From contig NZ_KB903450.1 in NCBI RefSeq assembly GCF_000379765.1, positions 31,492-95,491 of the forward strand: a stretch of DNA of 64,000 bases, in the 5' to 3' direction. The position numbers were made by a program, and so were the translations under genes. The notes under the pieces were generated by a model that was not told the DNA's origin, did no database searches, and worked only from the letters and a program-made list of their open reading frames with translations. Shown piece by piece: positions 28,545-38,061 of this stretch. Position 1 is the first letter of the stretch, and each line of letters begins with the position of its first letter. The DNA comes from Flexithrix dorotheae DSM 6795. Its GTDB lineage: Bacteria > Bacteroidota > Bacteroidia > Cytophagales > Flammeovirgaceae.

Positions 28545-30440
28545 ATGAGTAATAGAATTCACACACTTGGGGGATATATTCATGAATACCAAAAGAGTGT
28601 TTTAGAGCCGGAAAACTTTTGGTCCAGAGTTGCCGATTCCTTTTACTGGAGGAAAAGATGGGATAAAGTTGTGGATTGGAATTTTGATGAACCCAAAGTA
28701 CAATGGTTCGTTAATGCCAAATTAAACATCACAGAAAATATTCTTGACCGACATTTATTTACAATGGGCGATAAGCCTGCCATCATTTGGGAGCCCAATG
28801 AACCAGATGAGCCAAATAGAATTCTCACCTATAAAGAATTGCACCGAGAGGTTTGCAAGTTTTCTAATGTGCTGAAGAAAAACGGAATTGAAAAAGGTGA
28901 CCGGGTAATTATTTATATGCCGATGGTGCCTGAAGCAGCCGTGGCCATGTTGGCATGTGCCCGGGTAGGAGCAATTCATTCTGTTGTTTTTGCCGGCTTT
29001 TCTGCCCAGTCCTTAGCTGATAGAATAAATGACTGTCAGGCGAAAATGGTATTGACTTCTGATGGTAATTTTAGAGGAAAGAAAAGTATTCCTGTAAAAG
29101 CTGTTGTAGACGAAGCGTTGGCGCAAACGGACACTATTCAAAATGTAATTTGCTTCAAGAGAACAGGTACAGATGTGACCATGGAATCAGGAAGAGATTT
29201 GTGGTGGCATGAAGAAATGCAGGGGATTTCCGAAGAAAATAAGGCGGAGGAAATGGATTCTGAGGATATGCTCTTTATTTTATATACCTCTGGTTCTACC
29301 GGAAAACCAAAGGGAGTAGTGCATACTTGTGGTGGATATATGGTTTATACCCAATACACATTCAACAATGTATTCCAATATAGCTCTGATGATGTGTATT
29401 GGTGTACTGCTGATGTAGGATGGATTACCGGCCATTCTTATATTGTATATGGACCTTTATTGGCCGGTGCTACCACCATTATGTTTGAAGGAGTGCCTAC
29501 TTATCCCAATCCTGGAAGATTTTGGGCAATTGTAGATAAATACAAAGTAAATCAATTCTACACAGCACCAACCGCAATAAGAGCCCTGGAAGCTTTTGGA
29601 ACTGAGCCAATTGAACCTTATAAGCTTGATTCACTGAAAGTATTGGGTACTGTAGGTGAGCCTATAAATGAGGAGGCTTGGCACTGGTACCACGATCATA
29701 TTGGTAAAGGAAAATGCCCGATTGTAGATACCTGGTGGCAAACCGAGACCGGAGGAATTTTAATTTCCCCAATTCCTGGAGTTACCCCCACTAAGCCAGC
29801 CTATGCCACTTTGCCTTTGCCAGGCATTCAGCCTATAATAGTGGATAGTGAAGGCAATGAATTAAAAGGAAATAGTGTGCAGGGAAATCTGTGTATAAAA
29901 TTTCCATGGCCGTCTATGTTAAGGACAACTTATGGCGATCATGAAAGGTGTAAAAATACCTATTTCTCGAATTATAAAGGGTTGTATTTTACCGGAGATG
30001 GGGTAAAAAGAGATGAAGATGGTTATTACAGAATTCTGGGTAGGGTAGATGATGTGATCAACGTTTCCGGCCATAGAATGGGAACTGCTGAAGTGGAAAA
30101 TGCCATAAACGAGCATCCAAAAGTAATTGAATCGGCTGTGGTTGGTTATCCGCATGATATAAAGGGACAGGGAATTTATGCCTATGTGATTTGTGATCTG
30201 GCGAATCGTTCTGAGGATAATTTAAAGAATGAAATCAAAGAAACCGTTTCAAAAATTATCGGCCCTATTGCTAAGCCTGAAAAAATCCAAATTGTGCCTG
30301 GTTTGCCGAAAACAAGATCGGGTAAAATTATGAGGAGAATTTTAAGGAAAGTGGCAGAGGGTGATACTTCCAGTTTGGGAGATACTTCCACACTGCTCAA
30401 TCCGGAAGTAGTAGATGAAATTATAAAGGGGGCACAATAA
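28545..30440 (+). CDS. acsA: Acetate--CoA ligase (acetyl-CoA synthetase)
   Basis: 631 residues, full length. ATP-dependent activation of acetate to acetyl-CoA through acetyl-AMP. The P-loop-like YTSGSTGKPKGVVHT, the TWWQTETGG adenylate motif and the C-terminal PKTRSGKIMRRILR with the regulatory/catalytic Lys (K594) are intact. That Lys is the usual target of reversible acetylation, so post-translational control is possible. Followed by a strong terminator; stands alone as a single-gene unit. Confidence 0.95.
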   Translation: MSNRIHTLGGYIHEYQKSVLEPENFWSRVADSFYWRKRWDKVVDWNFDEPKVQWFVNAKLNITENILDRHLFTMGDKPAIIWEPNEPDEPNRILTYKELHREVCKFSNVLKKNGIEKGDRVIIYMPMVPEAAVAMLACARVGAIHSVVFAGFSAQSLADRINDCQAKMVLTSDGNFRGKKSIPVKAVVDEALAQTDTIQNVICFKRTGTDVTMESGRDLWWHEEMQGISEENKAEEMDSEDMLFILYTSGSTGKPKGVVHTCGGYMVYTQYTFNNVFQYSSDDVYWCTADVGWITGHSYIVYGPLLAGATTIMFEGVPTYPNPGRFWAIVDKYKVNQFYTAPTAIRALEAFGTEPIEPYKLDSLKVLGTVGEPINEEAWHWYHDHIGKGKCPIVDTWWQTETGGILISPIPGVTPTKPAYATLPLPGIQPIIVDSEGNELKGNSVQGNLCIKFPWPSMLRTTYGDHERCKNTYFSNYKGLYFTGDGVKRDEDGYYRILGRVDDVINVSGHRMGTAEVENAINEHPKVIESAVVGYPHDIKGQGIYAYVICDLANRSEDNLKNEIKETVSKIIGPIAKPEKIQIVPGLPKTRSGKIMRRILRKVAEGDTSSLGDTSTLLNPEVVDEIIKGAQ

Positions 30441-30448
30441 TCCTTTTG

Positions 30449-30480
30449 AAAAGCTTTGGAGATTACTTCAAAGCTTTTTT
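30449..30480 (+). terminator. Terminator after acsA
   Basis: Arms 30449-30458 and 30469-30478 (AAAAGCTTTG / CAAAGCTTTT) pair perfectly and run into Ts. Confidence 0.85.
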
Positions 30481-30517
30481 TCTTTACCGGGAAAAATGAC
30501 TACTTGCTTTTCCAATC

Positions 30518-31684
30518 ATGAAAAACCCACATTTAAAATTTTTCCTGCTTCTTTTTATTCATTTTAGTTTTTCCATTGCTCTCCCAGCTCAGGAAAAGGG
30601 CGAATTGCTACACAGGGTATATTTAATAGGAGATACAGGGGAAGATTTATTTGCTGGAAAAACCCTTAAGGGTCTACAAAATGACTTGCTGGCTGATTCA
30701 AATAGTACAGTAATATTTCTTGGGGATAATGTGTATCCAAAAGGAGTGAGGAAGGCTTTGGATATTTACAATCCAATTGATTTGCAGAAACTAACCCTGC
30801 AGCTTGACTTATTGCAGGAATATAAGGGCAATATGTATTTTATTCCAGGCAACCACGACTGGCACAAGGTGGGAAAAAAGGGTTATGAGACGTTATTGAA
30901 TCAGGCCATTTATCTGGAGGAGTATGTAAAAGAAAAAGATTTCAAATTAGCTAATTTGGAAAATGGTGTGTTTCTACCCAAACCATTTGGGACGCCAGGC
31001 CCGGTTAAAGTAGTTTTACCAGGAGATATTTTGTTGATTTTAATAGATACAGAATGGTTGATCCATAAATCAATAGGGATGAAAGTTGGCGTTTCTACAG
31101 AGGAAACCAGTATTGTGGAAGAGGAAAAAAGGTTTTGGAAGGATTTGGAAGAAATGATTTCCGGAGCAAGTCAGCGTGAGATTATGTTTGTAGCGCACCA
31201 TCCTATGTTTTCCATTGGTGAACATGGGTCAAAAAGCAATGGTCCGGATGCTGGAAATGCATTAAGTAAAAGGTTGAAATCACAGGAATTATATGGTAGA
31301 GGGTATAATGATTTCCGTCAGAAAGCCCTCCAAATAATTAACAAATCGGAAAAGTCCATAATTTATGCCGCTGGCCATGAGCACAATCTGCAATATTGGA
31401 ATAACCAGGATGAAAAACATTTTATAGTAAGTGGAGCAGGAAGTAAACACACGGCCTATTATCCAAAAGTTCAATACAAAAGATGGAACCTAAATCTCTC
31501 TGAAAACCCTGATCAGGCCGTTTCTTTAATTTATCCCAAAGTGAAAAAAAAGGTAAAAGGAAAGCATGTGGAAACCGGATATTTCATTATCAATTATTAT
31601 GAGTCCGGGGAAAAGGAAATTATTATGAAAGACTCGGGAATGTCAGATTTTAGTGAAGATGGTTTACTCCTTTGGAAAGATTAA
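30518..31684 (+). CDS. Secreted metallophosphoesterase
   Basis: 388 residues with a signal peptide ending near ALPAQ. The calcineurin-like metal-binding blocks are complete: YLIGDTGEDLF, FLGDNVYPKG, PGNHDWHK, AHHPMFS and GHEHNLQYW, giving a dinuclear metal site. It resembles the N-terminal catalytic part of much longer Bacteroidota phosphoesterases, but here the gene stops after the catalytic domain plus about 90 residues. Substrate (phosphomonoester, diester or other) is unknown. Confidence 0.85.
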   Translation: MKNPHLKFFLLLFIHFSFSIALPAQEKGELLHRVYLIGDTGEDLFAGKTLKGLQNDLLADSNSTVIFLGDNVYPKGVRKALDIYNPIDLQKLTLQLDLLQEYKGNMYFIPGNHDWHKVGKKGYETLLNQAIYLEEYVKEKDFKLANLENGVFLPKPFGTPGPVKVVLPGDILLILIDTEWLIHKSIGMKVGVSTEETSIVEEEKRFWKDLEEMISGASQREIMFVAHHPMFSIGEHGSKSNGPDAGNALSKRLKSQELYGRGYNDFRQKALQIINKSEKSIIYAAGHEHNLQYWNNQDEKHFIVSGAGSKHTAYYPKVQYKRWNLNLSENPDQAVSLIYPKVKKKVKGKHVETGYFIINYYESGEKEIIMKDSGMSDFSEDGLLLWKD

Positions 31685-31742
31685 AAAAGGGAAGAATTAT
31701 TCCTTTCCTCCCTTCTCTTTCTTCTATCTTATTTTTTAAAAT

Positions 31743-32204
31743 TTATTGTACCGGTTGCAAACTATCGGCAATGTCTGCAGGCAGAACTGCTTCAATGATT
31801 ACATCAGCTAATCCTGCATTGATATAATCCAGCGTTTCCGCTCCTTTTCTGGAAAGGTCAATTATTCTGCCCTTTACAAACGGCCCCCGGTCATTAATTT
31901 TTACCTCGATAGATTTATTATTCGCCAAATTAGTAACCCTTACCATAGTACCAAAAGGTAGTGTTTTATGGGCAGCAGTTAAGCTGTCCTGACGAAAAAT
32001 TTCCCCACTTGCAGTAGTCCTGCCTTCAAATTTATCAGCATAATAAGAAGCAATTCCTGATTCTTCATAATTTTTATCGGGTAGTTCTTCAATCTCTTCT
32101 TCCTTTTCAGTTGGAGTTAGTTCGATCAGTTCACAAGCACCAGTGAAAAGTGTTGCTAATAGAAAGAGATTAAACCTGATTGTTAATTGTTTAAAGCGCA
32201 TCAT
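31743..32204 (-). CDS. rlpA: RlpA-family septal ring lytic transglycosylase lipoprotein
   Basis: About 153 residues from the Met at 32204 (or 32201). The signal peptide ends in the lipobox LFTGAC, and the C-terminal double-psi barrel carries the RlpA signature SGIASYYADKFEGRTTASGE, FGTMVRVTNL and INDRGPF. RlpA cleaves denuded glycan strands in peptidoglycan during cell separation in some bacteria. No SPOR domain is present, so septal targeting must differ from E. coli RlpA. The frame extends to 32243 without signal features. Confidence 0.85.
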   Translation of the reverse strand: MMRFKQLTIRFNLFLLATLFTGACELIELTPTEKEEEIEELPDKNYEESGIASYYADKFEGRTTASGEIFRQDSLTAAHKTLPFGTMVRVTNLANNKSIEVKINDRGPFVKGRIIDLSRKGAETLDYINAGLADVIIEAVLPADIADSLQPVQ

Positions 32205-32308
32205 TAATTTATTTGGTTTTATATTTTGAATATCAAATATCAAACCGACTCTTGCTTTAAAATATTATGGTTTTGAGGGACTCCTTAAGGAGCATTAGGA
32301 ATTAAAAA

Positions 32309-32328
32309 GGGGTGTGGAAAAACACCCC
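32309..32328 (-). terminator. Terminator after the DUF4251 gene
   Basis: On the minus strand GGGGTGT (32328-32322) pairs with ACACCCC (32315-32309), followed by a T-run; it separates the DUF4251 gene from rlpA. Confidence 0.85.
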
Positions 32329-32362
32329 CAATATTATTGTATAATCACCAATCAGGTCACTT

Positions 32363-32914
32363 TTAGTGTAAGGACATCCCCTTATATACACCTGATTTTT
32401 CTAAAGAAACTAATCTTCCCTGAAAAGAAATTCTTTCCCCAAAATCTCCTGAAATATAAGCTCTGGCATTTCCATCAGGTTGCACTGTTATAGAAAGGCT
32501 TACAGGACCCATAGCTGCTCCACTTGCCCGCATATTGATGGTTATAGGTTTGGTATCTTTTCCCTCTTTTACTTCATATTTGGAAATTTTCCCATCCAGG
32601 GTAACTCCTCCAACCCCATTTAACCCAACTACTGCATCAAAAGCCAGCTGGATAGTGGCTACATCATCCTTTACACCTACGAAATTTGTAGTAGGATTCA
32701 TAATGAAACTTTGTCCATATCGATCAAAAACCGTATTAGCCTCTATCACAAACCTCTGTTTATTCACTATAAGCAGTAGGGCTTCTTTATTTTCAAGAGC
32801 TTCCTGTCTTTTTAATGCCTTCTTTTCCTTTTTGGAGAGGTTTTTATTAGTCTCTTGACCAAATCCATAGCTTCCAATAAGACAAAAAATGAAGATAAAA
32901 ATCGCTTTTCTCAT
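32363..32914 (-). CDS. DUF4251 secreted protein
   Basis: 183 residues: signal peptide (MRKAIFIFIFCLIGSYGFGQ), a Lys/Glu-rich linker (NLSKKEKKALKRQEAL) and a beta-rich domain with the DUF4251 pattern of residues about 50-180 (VNKQRFVIEANTVFDRYG, GDFGERISFQGRL). The family is common in Bacteroidota and has no known function. It lies in a row of minus-strand envelope genes. Confidence 0.8.
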   Translation of the reverse strand: MRKAIFIFIFCLIGSYGFGQETNKNLSKKEKKALKRQEALENKEALLLIVNKQRFVIEANTVFDRYGQSFIMNPTTNFVGVKDDVATIQLAFDAVVGLNGVGGVTLDGKISKYEVKEGKDTKPITINMRASGAAMGPVSLSITVQPDGNARAYISGDFGERISFQGRLVSLEKSGVYKGMSLH

Positions 32915-32997
32915 AATTACAAGATTTAAGAAAGTGATTTATACAAATTTCCCTTTTTATACGAAAAGGACCATAAAACTAAAAAATGGCCAATCAC

Positions 32998-33567
32998 TTA
33001 TTTAATTAATTTTATTTCAGAGGTCATCTCGGCACTTCCAGCTGTATATTTATACTCACTCATTATCTGGTTTACAATTACCCGAATTGTATTTTTAATG
33101 TTCTTGTTTTTCTCTTTTAATTTGGTTGTTCCAGTACCCACCCAGATTTTTTCTTTGGTCTTGTTGTCTACAATTTCAATTACAAGAGTTCCTTCCTTGT
33201 AAAGCACAGTCTCCATATTTGAGGAAGGGCCTGTATAGTTTGGTCCTACCTGACCTTGCATTCCTGAACTATAATTTTCCTGAACCGCAATATTGATGAA
33301 AAAATTAACTGTTAGATCCGATTTTAATGCTTTTCCATATTTCCTTTCTTTCATTTCCTCCTGGATGGATTCTTCAATTAATTTTTGGATTTCGGGATCG
33401 GTAAGCAAGGGATATCTCTGGTCCCTAACCGTTAATTTCTTTGTCTGGAAATTATGATATTCAGCATAATTTGCCTTTTCAGCATAACTGGAGGTAGTTT
33501 TCAGGCTATTACAAGAAATAATGGCCAGTAAGCTGAATAGATTTAAAAGTATAAATTTTATCTTCAT
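32998..33567 (-). CDS. DUF4136 lipoprotein
   Basis: 189 residues. Signal peptide with lipobox (LLAIISCNS), then a DUF4136 domain: an N-terminal YAEYHNFQ strand, a helix with LIEESIQEEMKERKYG, and the strand TLVIEIVDNKTKEKIWVGTG. Family members are outer-membrane-associated lipoproteins without known function. A second DUF4136 lipoprotein lies at 34347-35018, so the locus holds two paralogues with a porin-like gene between them. Confidence 0.8.
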   Translation of the reverse strand: MKIKFILLNLFSLLAIISCNSLKTTSSYAEKANYAEYHNFQTKKLTVRDQRYPLLTDPEIQKLIEESIQEEMKERKYGKALKSDLTVNFFINIAVQENYSSGMQGQVGPNYTGPSSNMETVLYKEGTLVIEIVDNKTKEKIWVGTGTTKLKEKNKNIKNTIRVIVNQIMSEYKYTAGSAEMTSEIKLIK

Positions 33568-33633
33568 TTTGATTTATTTGAATTGAGCAATGTGGTAAAA
33601 TTGCAAATATGAAATTACAAATTATTTAAAAAA

Positions 33634-33670
33634 AATAGCCATGTAATTTATTTAATCTTACATGGCTATT
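33634..33670 (-). terminator. Terminator after the outer-membrane beta-barrel gene
   Basis: Perfect 13-bp arms (33634-33646 and 33658-33670) with an 11-nt loop; on the minus strand the stem is followed by a T-run. Confidence 0.88.
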
Positions 33671-33692
33671 CTTAAAAAAGTATAAAAAAATC

Positions 33693-34277
33693 TTAACTTC
33701 CAAACGCAAAACCTACATTAATTCCAAGGTAGGAATGATTAACAGAATCATTAGCTTTGAAAGCATAGTTGTATTTTAAATTAACTAAAAAATAGCTTGT
33801 GCTATAACCAACAGGAACAATTATTCCTACCTCTGGAGCTAAACCGAAATGCCAGTTTTTATCTTCAACGGAATAAAGCCCCATATCAGTTCTCTGGATG
33901 ATGTGGTACATTCCCAATCCTCCACCAAAATAAGCTCTTACCTCATCCTCATTGTTTAGAAAATAATTTCCGGTAACTAGAAATGGGAAAGAATTGATGT
34001 ATTTATAAGGAGTCCCTGTAACAGTAGTGGTTCCTTCAGTAATGGTTTGAACGCCTTCCGATTCATAGAAAGTCTGCCAGGCGAATGAACCTCCTAATGC
34101 TACATTATTACTAATAAAACTTTTTCCTTCCATTCCAAAACCTCTGAAACTTGTTTTACCGATATAATCACTGGTTTCTCCTAATGGCACAGACATATCG
34201 TATGTCAATGCAAAAAGTCCCTGGGAGAAGCCCGAATAAGACAATAGTGAGAATAGAATTATGAATATATATTTCAT
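33693..34277 (-). CDS. Outer-membrane beta-barrel protein
   Basis: 194 residues with a signal peptide (MKYIFIILFSLLSYSGFSQ). The mature part alternates polar and hydrophobic residues in eight or so strands, includes GGSFAWQTF and AYFGGGLGMYHI, and ends in a terminal Phe-containing strand (GINVGFAFGS), typical of small OmpW/OMPb-brl barrels. Function unknown. Flanked by two DUF4136 lipoproteins. Confidence 0.75.
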   Translation of the reverse strand: MKYIFIILFSLLSYSGFSQGLFALTYDMSVPLGETSDYIGKTSFRGFGMEGKSFISNNVALGGSFAWQTFYESEGVQTITEGTTTVTGTPYKYINSFPFLVTGNYFLNNEDEVRAYFGGGLGMYHIIQRTDMGLYSVEDKNWHFGLAPEVGIIVPVGYSTSYFLVNLKYNYAFKANDSVNHSYLGINVGFAFGS

Positions 34278-34346
34278 GATTTCAAATATTTCTTTTAAGG
34301 TGTATAAACCCGAAATCCATGGAGTATTTCCAATGCTGATGTTGGG

Positions 34347-35018
34347 TTATTGATTTGATTTTAGATAGGGAGATTGCTCAAATGCCTGCTGTAACCCTTC
34401 TTCCATTCTATTTTTTATACTGGAATTACTTCCTTGTAAAAGGCCATTAAATCCGGCATGCCATAACAATCTTATCTTTTCCTCAAGTGGAGGGAGACTT
34501 GGATCAGCAATTTCAATAAGCAATGATCCGGTGGTATAGTCGTAGGCTACGGGAATTCCTCCTCCCCATCCAGGGTACCAGGGATATCCGGGCCATCCCC
34601 ATCCTGGAGGATAATAACAGCATCCTGGTCCCGGAACCCATCCAACGCCAGTATTTTTTGATTTAATGGCTTTAAGTTCTACAACTAAATCAGGTAAAAC
34701 CAGGCCACTGGTATCACTATCAGTTATTCTTTCATATCCTCTGGATTCCAATAACCTTTCTACCTCACCAATGAAAAATTCATCAAATTCTCTGGTTAGA
34801 TCTTCGTCCTCATTAGGATCATTTGTAATATGAGTTACTGTATCAGGCATGTAATAGGATTTTGCCTGACCGAAATCATAAGTATCGTCATATTGAGTGG
34901 CCACTAAATCAAGCTGGTCAACAAATTCAGGGCCCTTGGGATAACAGGCATACAGCCCTGTTAAAATAACTCCAAAAAGGAGTAAGTGAAAAGTTGATTT
35001 TTTTTTGTAATAATTCAT
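34347..35018 (-). CDS. DUF4136 lipoprotein with Trp/Pro/Gly-rich insert
   Basis: 223 residues. Signal peptide with lipobox (LTGLYACYP), then a DUF4136-type domain. An unusual low-complexity insert of Trp, Pro, Gly and Tyr (CCYYPPGWGWPGYPWYPGW, near residues 130-150) interrupts the domain between two conserved strands; similar inserts are seen in some family members. It is a paralogue of the gene at 32998. Confidence 0.75.
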   Translation of the reverse strand: MNYYKKKSTFHLLLFGVILTGLYACYPKGPEFVDQLDLVATQYDDTYDFGQAKSYYMPDTVTHITNDPNEDEDLTREFDEFFIGEVERLLESRGYERITDSDTSGLVLPDLVVELKAIKSKNTGVGWVPGPGCCYYPPGWGWPGYPWYPGWGGGIPVAYDYTTGSLLIEIADPSLPPLEEKIRLLWHAGFNGLLQGSNSSIKNRMEEGLQQAFEQSPYLKSNQ

Positions 35019-35156
35019 AACATCAGTTAAATAAATCTGGTAAAAAATTGCTATTATTTTACAGCCGGTAAAAATGCAAATGACTTAAATTTGGATTGAA
35101 AATCCAATATTATTCTGCTAAATACTAAAAAGGTGAAATTTATCCAAAAAAGGCAT

Positions 35157-35897
35157 TTATTGAATACTTAAAAGCTCACAAGCCTTTCTGGCAGCATCCT
35201 GTTCTGCTTTTTTCTTGCTAAATCCAAAGCCTTCAGAAATGTTTCTGTTATCTACACTCAGTTGGACTTTGAACTGTTTTTTATGTTTTGCTCCACTTTC
35301 TTCCATGAGGTTAAAAGTCACATCTTTGTTGTACTTCTGACACCATTCAATGATGGTACTTTTAAAATTGGTGGTAGTCTCAATGATTTCATTCAAATCA
35401 TAATGTTGCATGATTAGTTTTCGAATGATGAATTTTTGACAAAACCAGAAACCCATGTCCAGATAAAGTGCCCCAATAAATGCCTCCATAGCATCCCCAT
35501 AAAGAGATTTATGAGATTGTGCATTTCTTTTTTTACCATCGAACTCTACAAGATTACTCAGTCCGATTTTAATGGCAAGTCTGTTTAAGGCTTCCCTGTT
35601 AACTATTCTGGATCTAATTTCGGTGAGGAACCCTTCATCGCGAAAAGGGTATTTTTTGAAAAGATATTCGGCTACAATTGCCCCGAGAATGGCATCGCCA
35701 AGGTATTCAAGTCTTTCATTCGATTCCTTGAAACCCTTTTGATTGGACTCTGCAATAGAACTGTGTTTCATTGCCAGGGAATAAAGCCGAATATTGAATG
35801 GGGCAGTACCTGTGATAGTTTGTACTGCCCGGCTCAATTCCAAGTCCTTTTTAGAATATTTAGTAAACCAACGTTTTAAATATTTTCCTAAATTCAC
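35157..35897 (-). CDS. rnc: Ribonuclease III
   Basis: 246 residues. The RNase III signature ERLEYLGDAILG is intact with its acidic metal ligands, followed by the second Glu-containing GDAMEAFIGALYLD block and a C-terminal dsRNA-binding domain (about 175-245, ending KKKAEQDAARKACELL). It processes rRNA precursors and double-stranded RNA. Starts with GTG at 35897, whose first base overlaps the fabF stop codon (TAGTG), so translation is probably coupled. Confidence 0.95.
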   Translation of the reverse strand: MNLGKYLKRWFTKYSKKDLELSRAVQTITGTAPFNIRLYSLAMKHSSIAESNQKGFKESNERLEYLGDAILGAIVAEYLFKKYPFRDEGFLTEIRSRIVNREALNRLAIKIGLSNLVEFDGKKRNAQSHKSLYGDAMEAFIGALYLDMGFWFCQKFIIRKLIMQHYDLNEIIETTTNFKSTIIEWCQKYNKDVTFNLMEESGAKHKKQFKVQLSVDNRNISEGFGFSKKKAEQDAARKACELLSIQ

Positions 35898-37150
35898 TAC
35901 TCTTCATATTTTCGAAGTAGAATTGAGAAGTTATGCCCTCCAAAACCGAATGTATTGCTCAGCGCAACTTTAACGTCCCTTTTTTGAGCTTTGTTAAACG
36001 TAAAGTTTAATTTATTGTCAAAGGTTTCATCATCGGTAAAATGGTTGATGGTTGGAGGAATAATTCCTTTCTGAATGGCCATTATACATGCAATAGACTC
36101 AACGGCTCCTGCTGCCCCTAAAAGGTGACCAGTCATTGACTTAGTGGAGCTAATGTTAAGATTATAGGCATGTGCACCAAAAACTTCCTGTATAGCTTTT
36201 ACCTCGCTCATGTCTCCTAGTGGAGTGGAAGTGCCATGGACATTGATATAATCTACTTCTTCAGGTTTTACACCACTATCATTAAGTGCATCGATCATTA
36301 CATTTTTAGCACCAAGTCCTTCCGGGTGTGGAGCCGTAATATGATGAGCATCAGCAGACATTCCACCACCAAGGATTTCCGCATAGATTTTTGCACCTCT
36401 TGCTTTTGCATGCTCTAATTCTTCAAGAATAAGGGCTCCAGCTCCTTCTCCTAATACAAATCCGTCTCTGTTTTTATCAAATGGTCTGGAGGCTGTGGTA
36501 GGATCGTCATTTCTTTCAGATAATGCTTTTAATGCATTGAAGCCTCCGATACCTGATTCCACAACAGCGGCTTCACTTCCACCGGTAACAAAAATGTCTG
36601 CCTTTCCTAATCTAATATAGTTAAAAGAATCTACCAGGGCATTGGTAGAGGAGGCACAAGCAGAAACTGTGGCAAAATTAGGCCCCATTAGTCCAAACCT
36701 AATGGAAATATGACCGGCACTAAGGTCGGCAATCATTTTAGGAATAAAAAATGGGTTGTACCTTGGAGTTCCGTCTCCGGAAGCAAACTCGGTTACTTCA
36801 TCATGAAATGTTTTCAAACCGCCAATTCCTGATCCCCAAATAACACCGGCTCTGGCTAAGTTGATCTTTTCAAGATCCAACCCGGAATCCTTCATAGCTT
36901 CCTCAGCTACCACCATGGCGTATTGGGTGAAAATATCCATTTTCCTGGCATCCTTACGGTGAATATGATCATGAACATCAAAACTTTTCACCTCACAGGC
37001 AAATTTTGTCCTGAATTTTTCAGCATCAAATTTGGTGATCGGAGCTGCACCGCTTACACCTTCTTCCAAACTTTTCCAATATTCCTCTAAGTTATTGCCA
37101 ATTGGAGTGAGCGCACCCAAGCCTGTAACAACTACTCTTTTAAGTTCCAT
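35897..37150 (-). CDS. fabF: Beta-ketoacyl-ACP synthase II
   Basis: 417 residues, standard KASII. Elongates acyl-ACP in fatty acid synthesis. The nucleophile Cys lies in VSACASSTNAL, the two catalytic His in NVHGTSTPLGD and MTGHLLGAAGA. It lies between acpP and rnc in the conserved acpP-fabF-rnc order, overlapping rnc by one base. Confidence 0.96.
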   Translation of the reverse strand: MELKRVVVTGLGALTPIGNNLEEYWKSLEEGVSGAAPITKFDAEKFRTKFACEVKSFDVHDHIHRKDARKMDIFTQYAMVVAEEAMKDSGLDLEKINLARAGVIWGSGIGGLKTFHDEVTEFASGDGTPRYNPFFIPKMIADLSAGHISIRFGLMGPNFATVSACASSTNALVDSFNYIRLGKADIFVTGGSEAAVVESGIGGFNALKALSERNDDPTTASRPFDKNRDGFVLGEGAGALILEELEHAKARGAKIYAEILGGGMSADAHHITAPHPEGLGAKNVMIDALNDSGVKPEEVDYINVHGTSTPLGDMSEVKAIQEVFGAHAYNLNISSTKSMTGHLLGAAGAVESIACIMAIQKGIIPPTINHFTDDETFDNKLNFTFNKAQKRDVKVALSNTFGFGGHNFSILLRKYEE

Positions 37151-37267
37151 GCAATTAAATTGGTTTGAATTACCCTACCGTTATAAAAAATCAGACCTGA
37201 CAGGCATTTGATCTTACACAAATATAACCCTGCAGGTCTAAGAATGATCTAAGAAAAAATACCTATA

Positions 37268-37504
37268 TTAACCAGCGTGTTCTTCTAAGTAACTTATAGC
37301 CTGGCCAACAGTGGCAATACTTTCAGCTTGATCATCAGGGATAGAAATGTTAAATTCTTTCTCAAATTCCATGATAAGTTCTACAGTATCTAGTGAGTCA
37401 GCACCAAGATCATTTGTAAAACTAGCCTCTGGAGTCACTTCTGATTCTTCAACCCCTAACTTATCAATTATAATTTTCTTTACTTTTTGAGCGATTTCTG
37501 ACAT
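37268..37504 (-). CDS. acpP: Acyl carrier protein
   Basis: 78 residues, acidic. S37 in [11 protein letters not shown] is the attachment site for phosphopantetheine. It carries the growing chain in fatty acid synthesis and heads the acpP-fabF-rnc cluster. A TTTGCAC sequence on the minus strand about 35 nt upstream of the ATG may belong to its promoter, though the -7 box is not a perfect match. Confidence 0.96.
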   Translation of the reverse strand: MSEIAQKVKKIIIDKLGVEESEVTPEASFTNDLGADSLDTVELIMEFEKEFNISIPDDQAESIATVGQAISYLEEHAG

Positions 37505-37634
37505 AATCCTTCTACATTTATTTTATTAATCTGGTGCAAATAAATACATTAAAACCTTGAATGTCAAAAATTAAATTGGAAATTTGTCAATTACAATTGT
37601 CTCTGTAGATCAAAATGCTAATCCGGTAGGCACT

Positions 37635-38060
37635 ATGCCCCATAAACTTCAGGTTTCATATAATTTTGACTTCGACCTTTTTGGAATAGTAAGCGTACAA
37701 AAAGGGTATAAAATGGCCTGGCTGTTGAATAAATTTCTGGGCATTTCATTGGTGAAAAATGAAAATTTCCGGATGGAATCAAATGAACACAAAAGATTTG
37801 AAATTCCTAACTATATTTTTAAAACAGAGAATAATACTTACAGGCTTATATGTAATAAATCTGCAGCGTATAAATATGCCCAGAAATACTCTATTGCTCC
37901 GGAACTCCAAAATATTGATTATTTTCTATTGATAGAGAATCAAACAGGACTGATTTCTCCAGATAAAATCCTAAATGTTATTCAGGACTTGTCTGAAGTA
38001 CAATACGTATGTTCAATTGACTTGGAAACACTAAAGAGTCGAGAAAATTTCCTGTTTTAA
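37635..38060 (+). CDS. IPExxxVDY-family protein
   Basis: 141 residues. The motif that names the family appears near the C-terminus as IAPELQNIDYFLLIENQ. The N-terminus MPHKLQVSYNFDFDLFGIVS is the family start, so the Met at 37635 is preferred over a TTG at 37584. Function unknown; in Bacteroidota the gene commonly neighbours acpP or other central-metabolism genes, as here, divergent from acpP. Confidence 0.8.
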   Translation: MPHKLQVSYNFDFDLFGIVSVQKGYKMAWLLNKFLGISLVKNENFRMESNEHKRFEIPNYIFKTENNTYRLICNKSAAYKYAQKYSIAPELQNIDYFLLIENQTGLISPDKILNVIQDLSEVQYVCSIDLETLKSRENFLF

Positions 38061-38061
38061 T

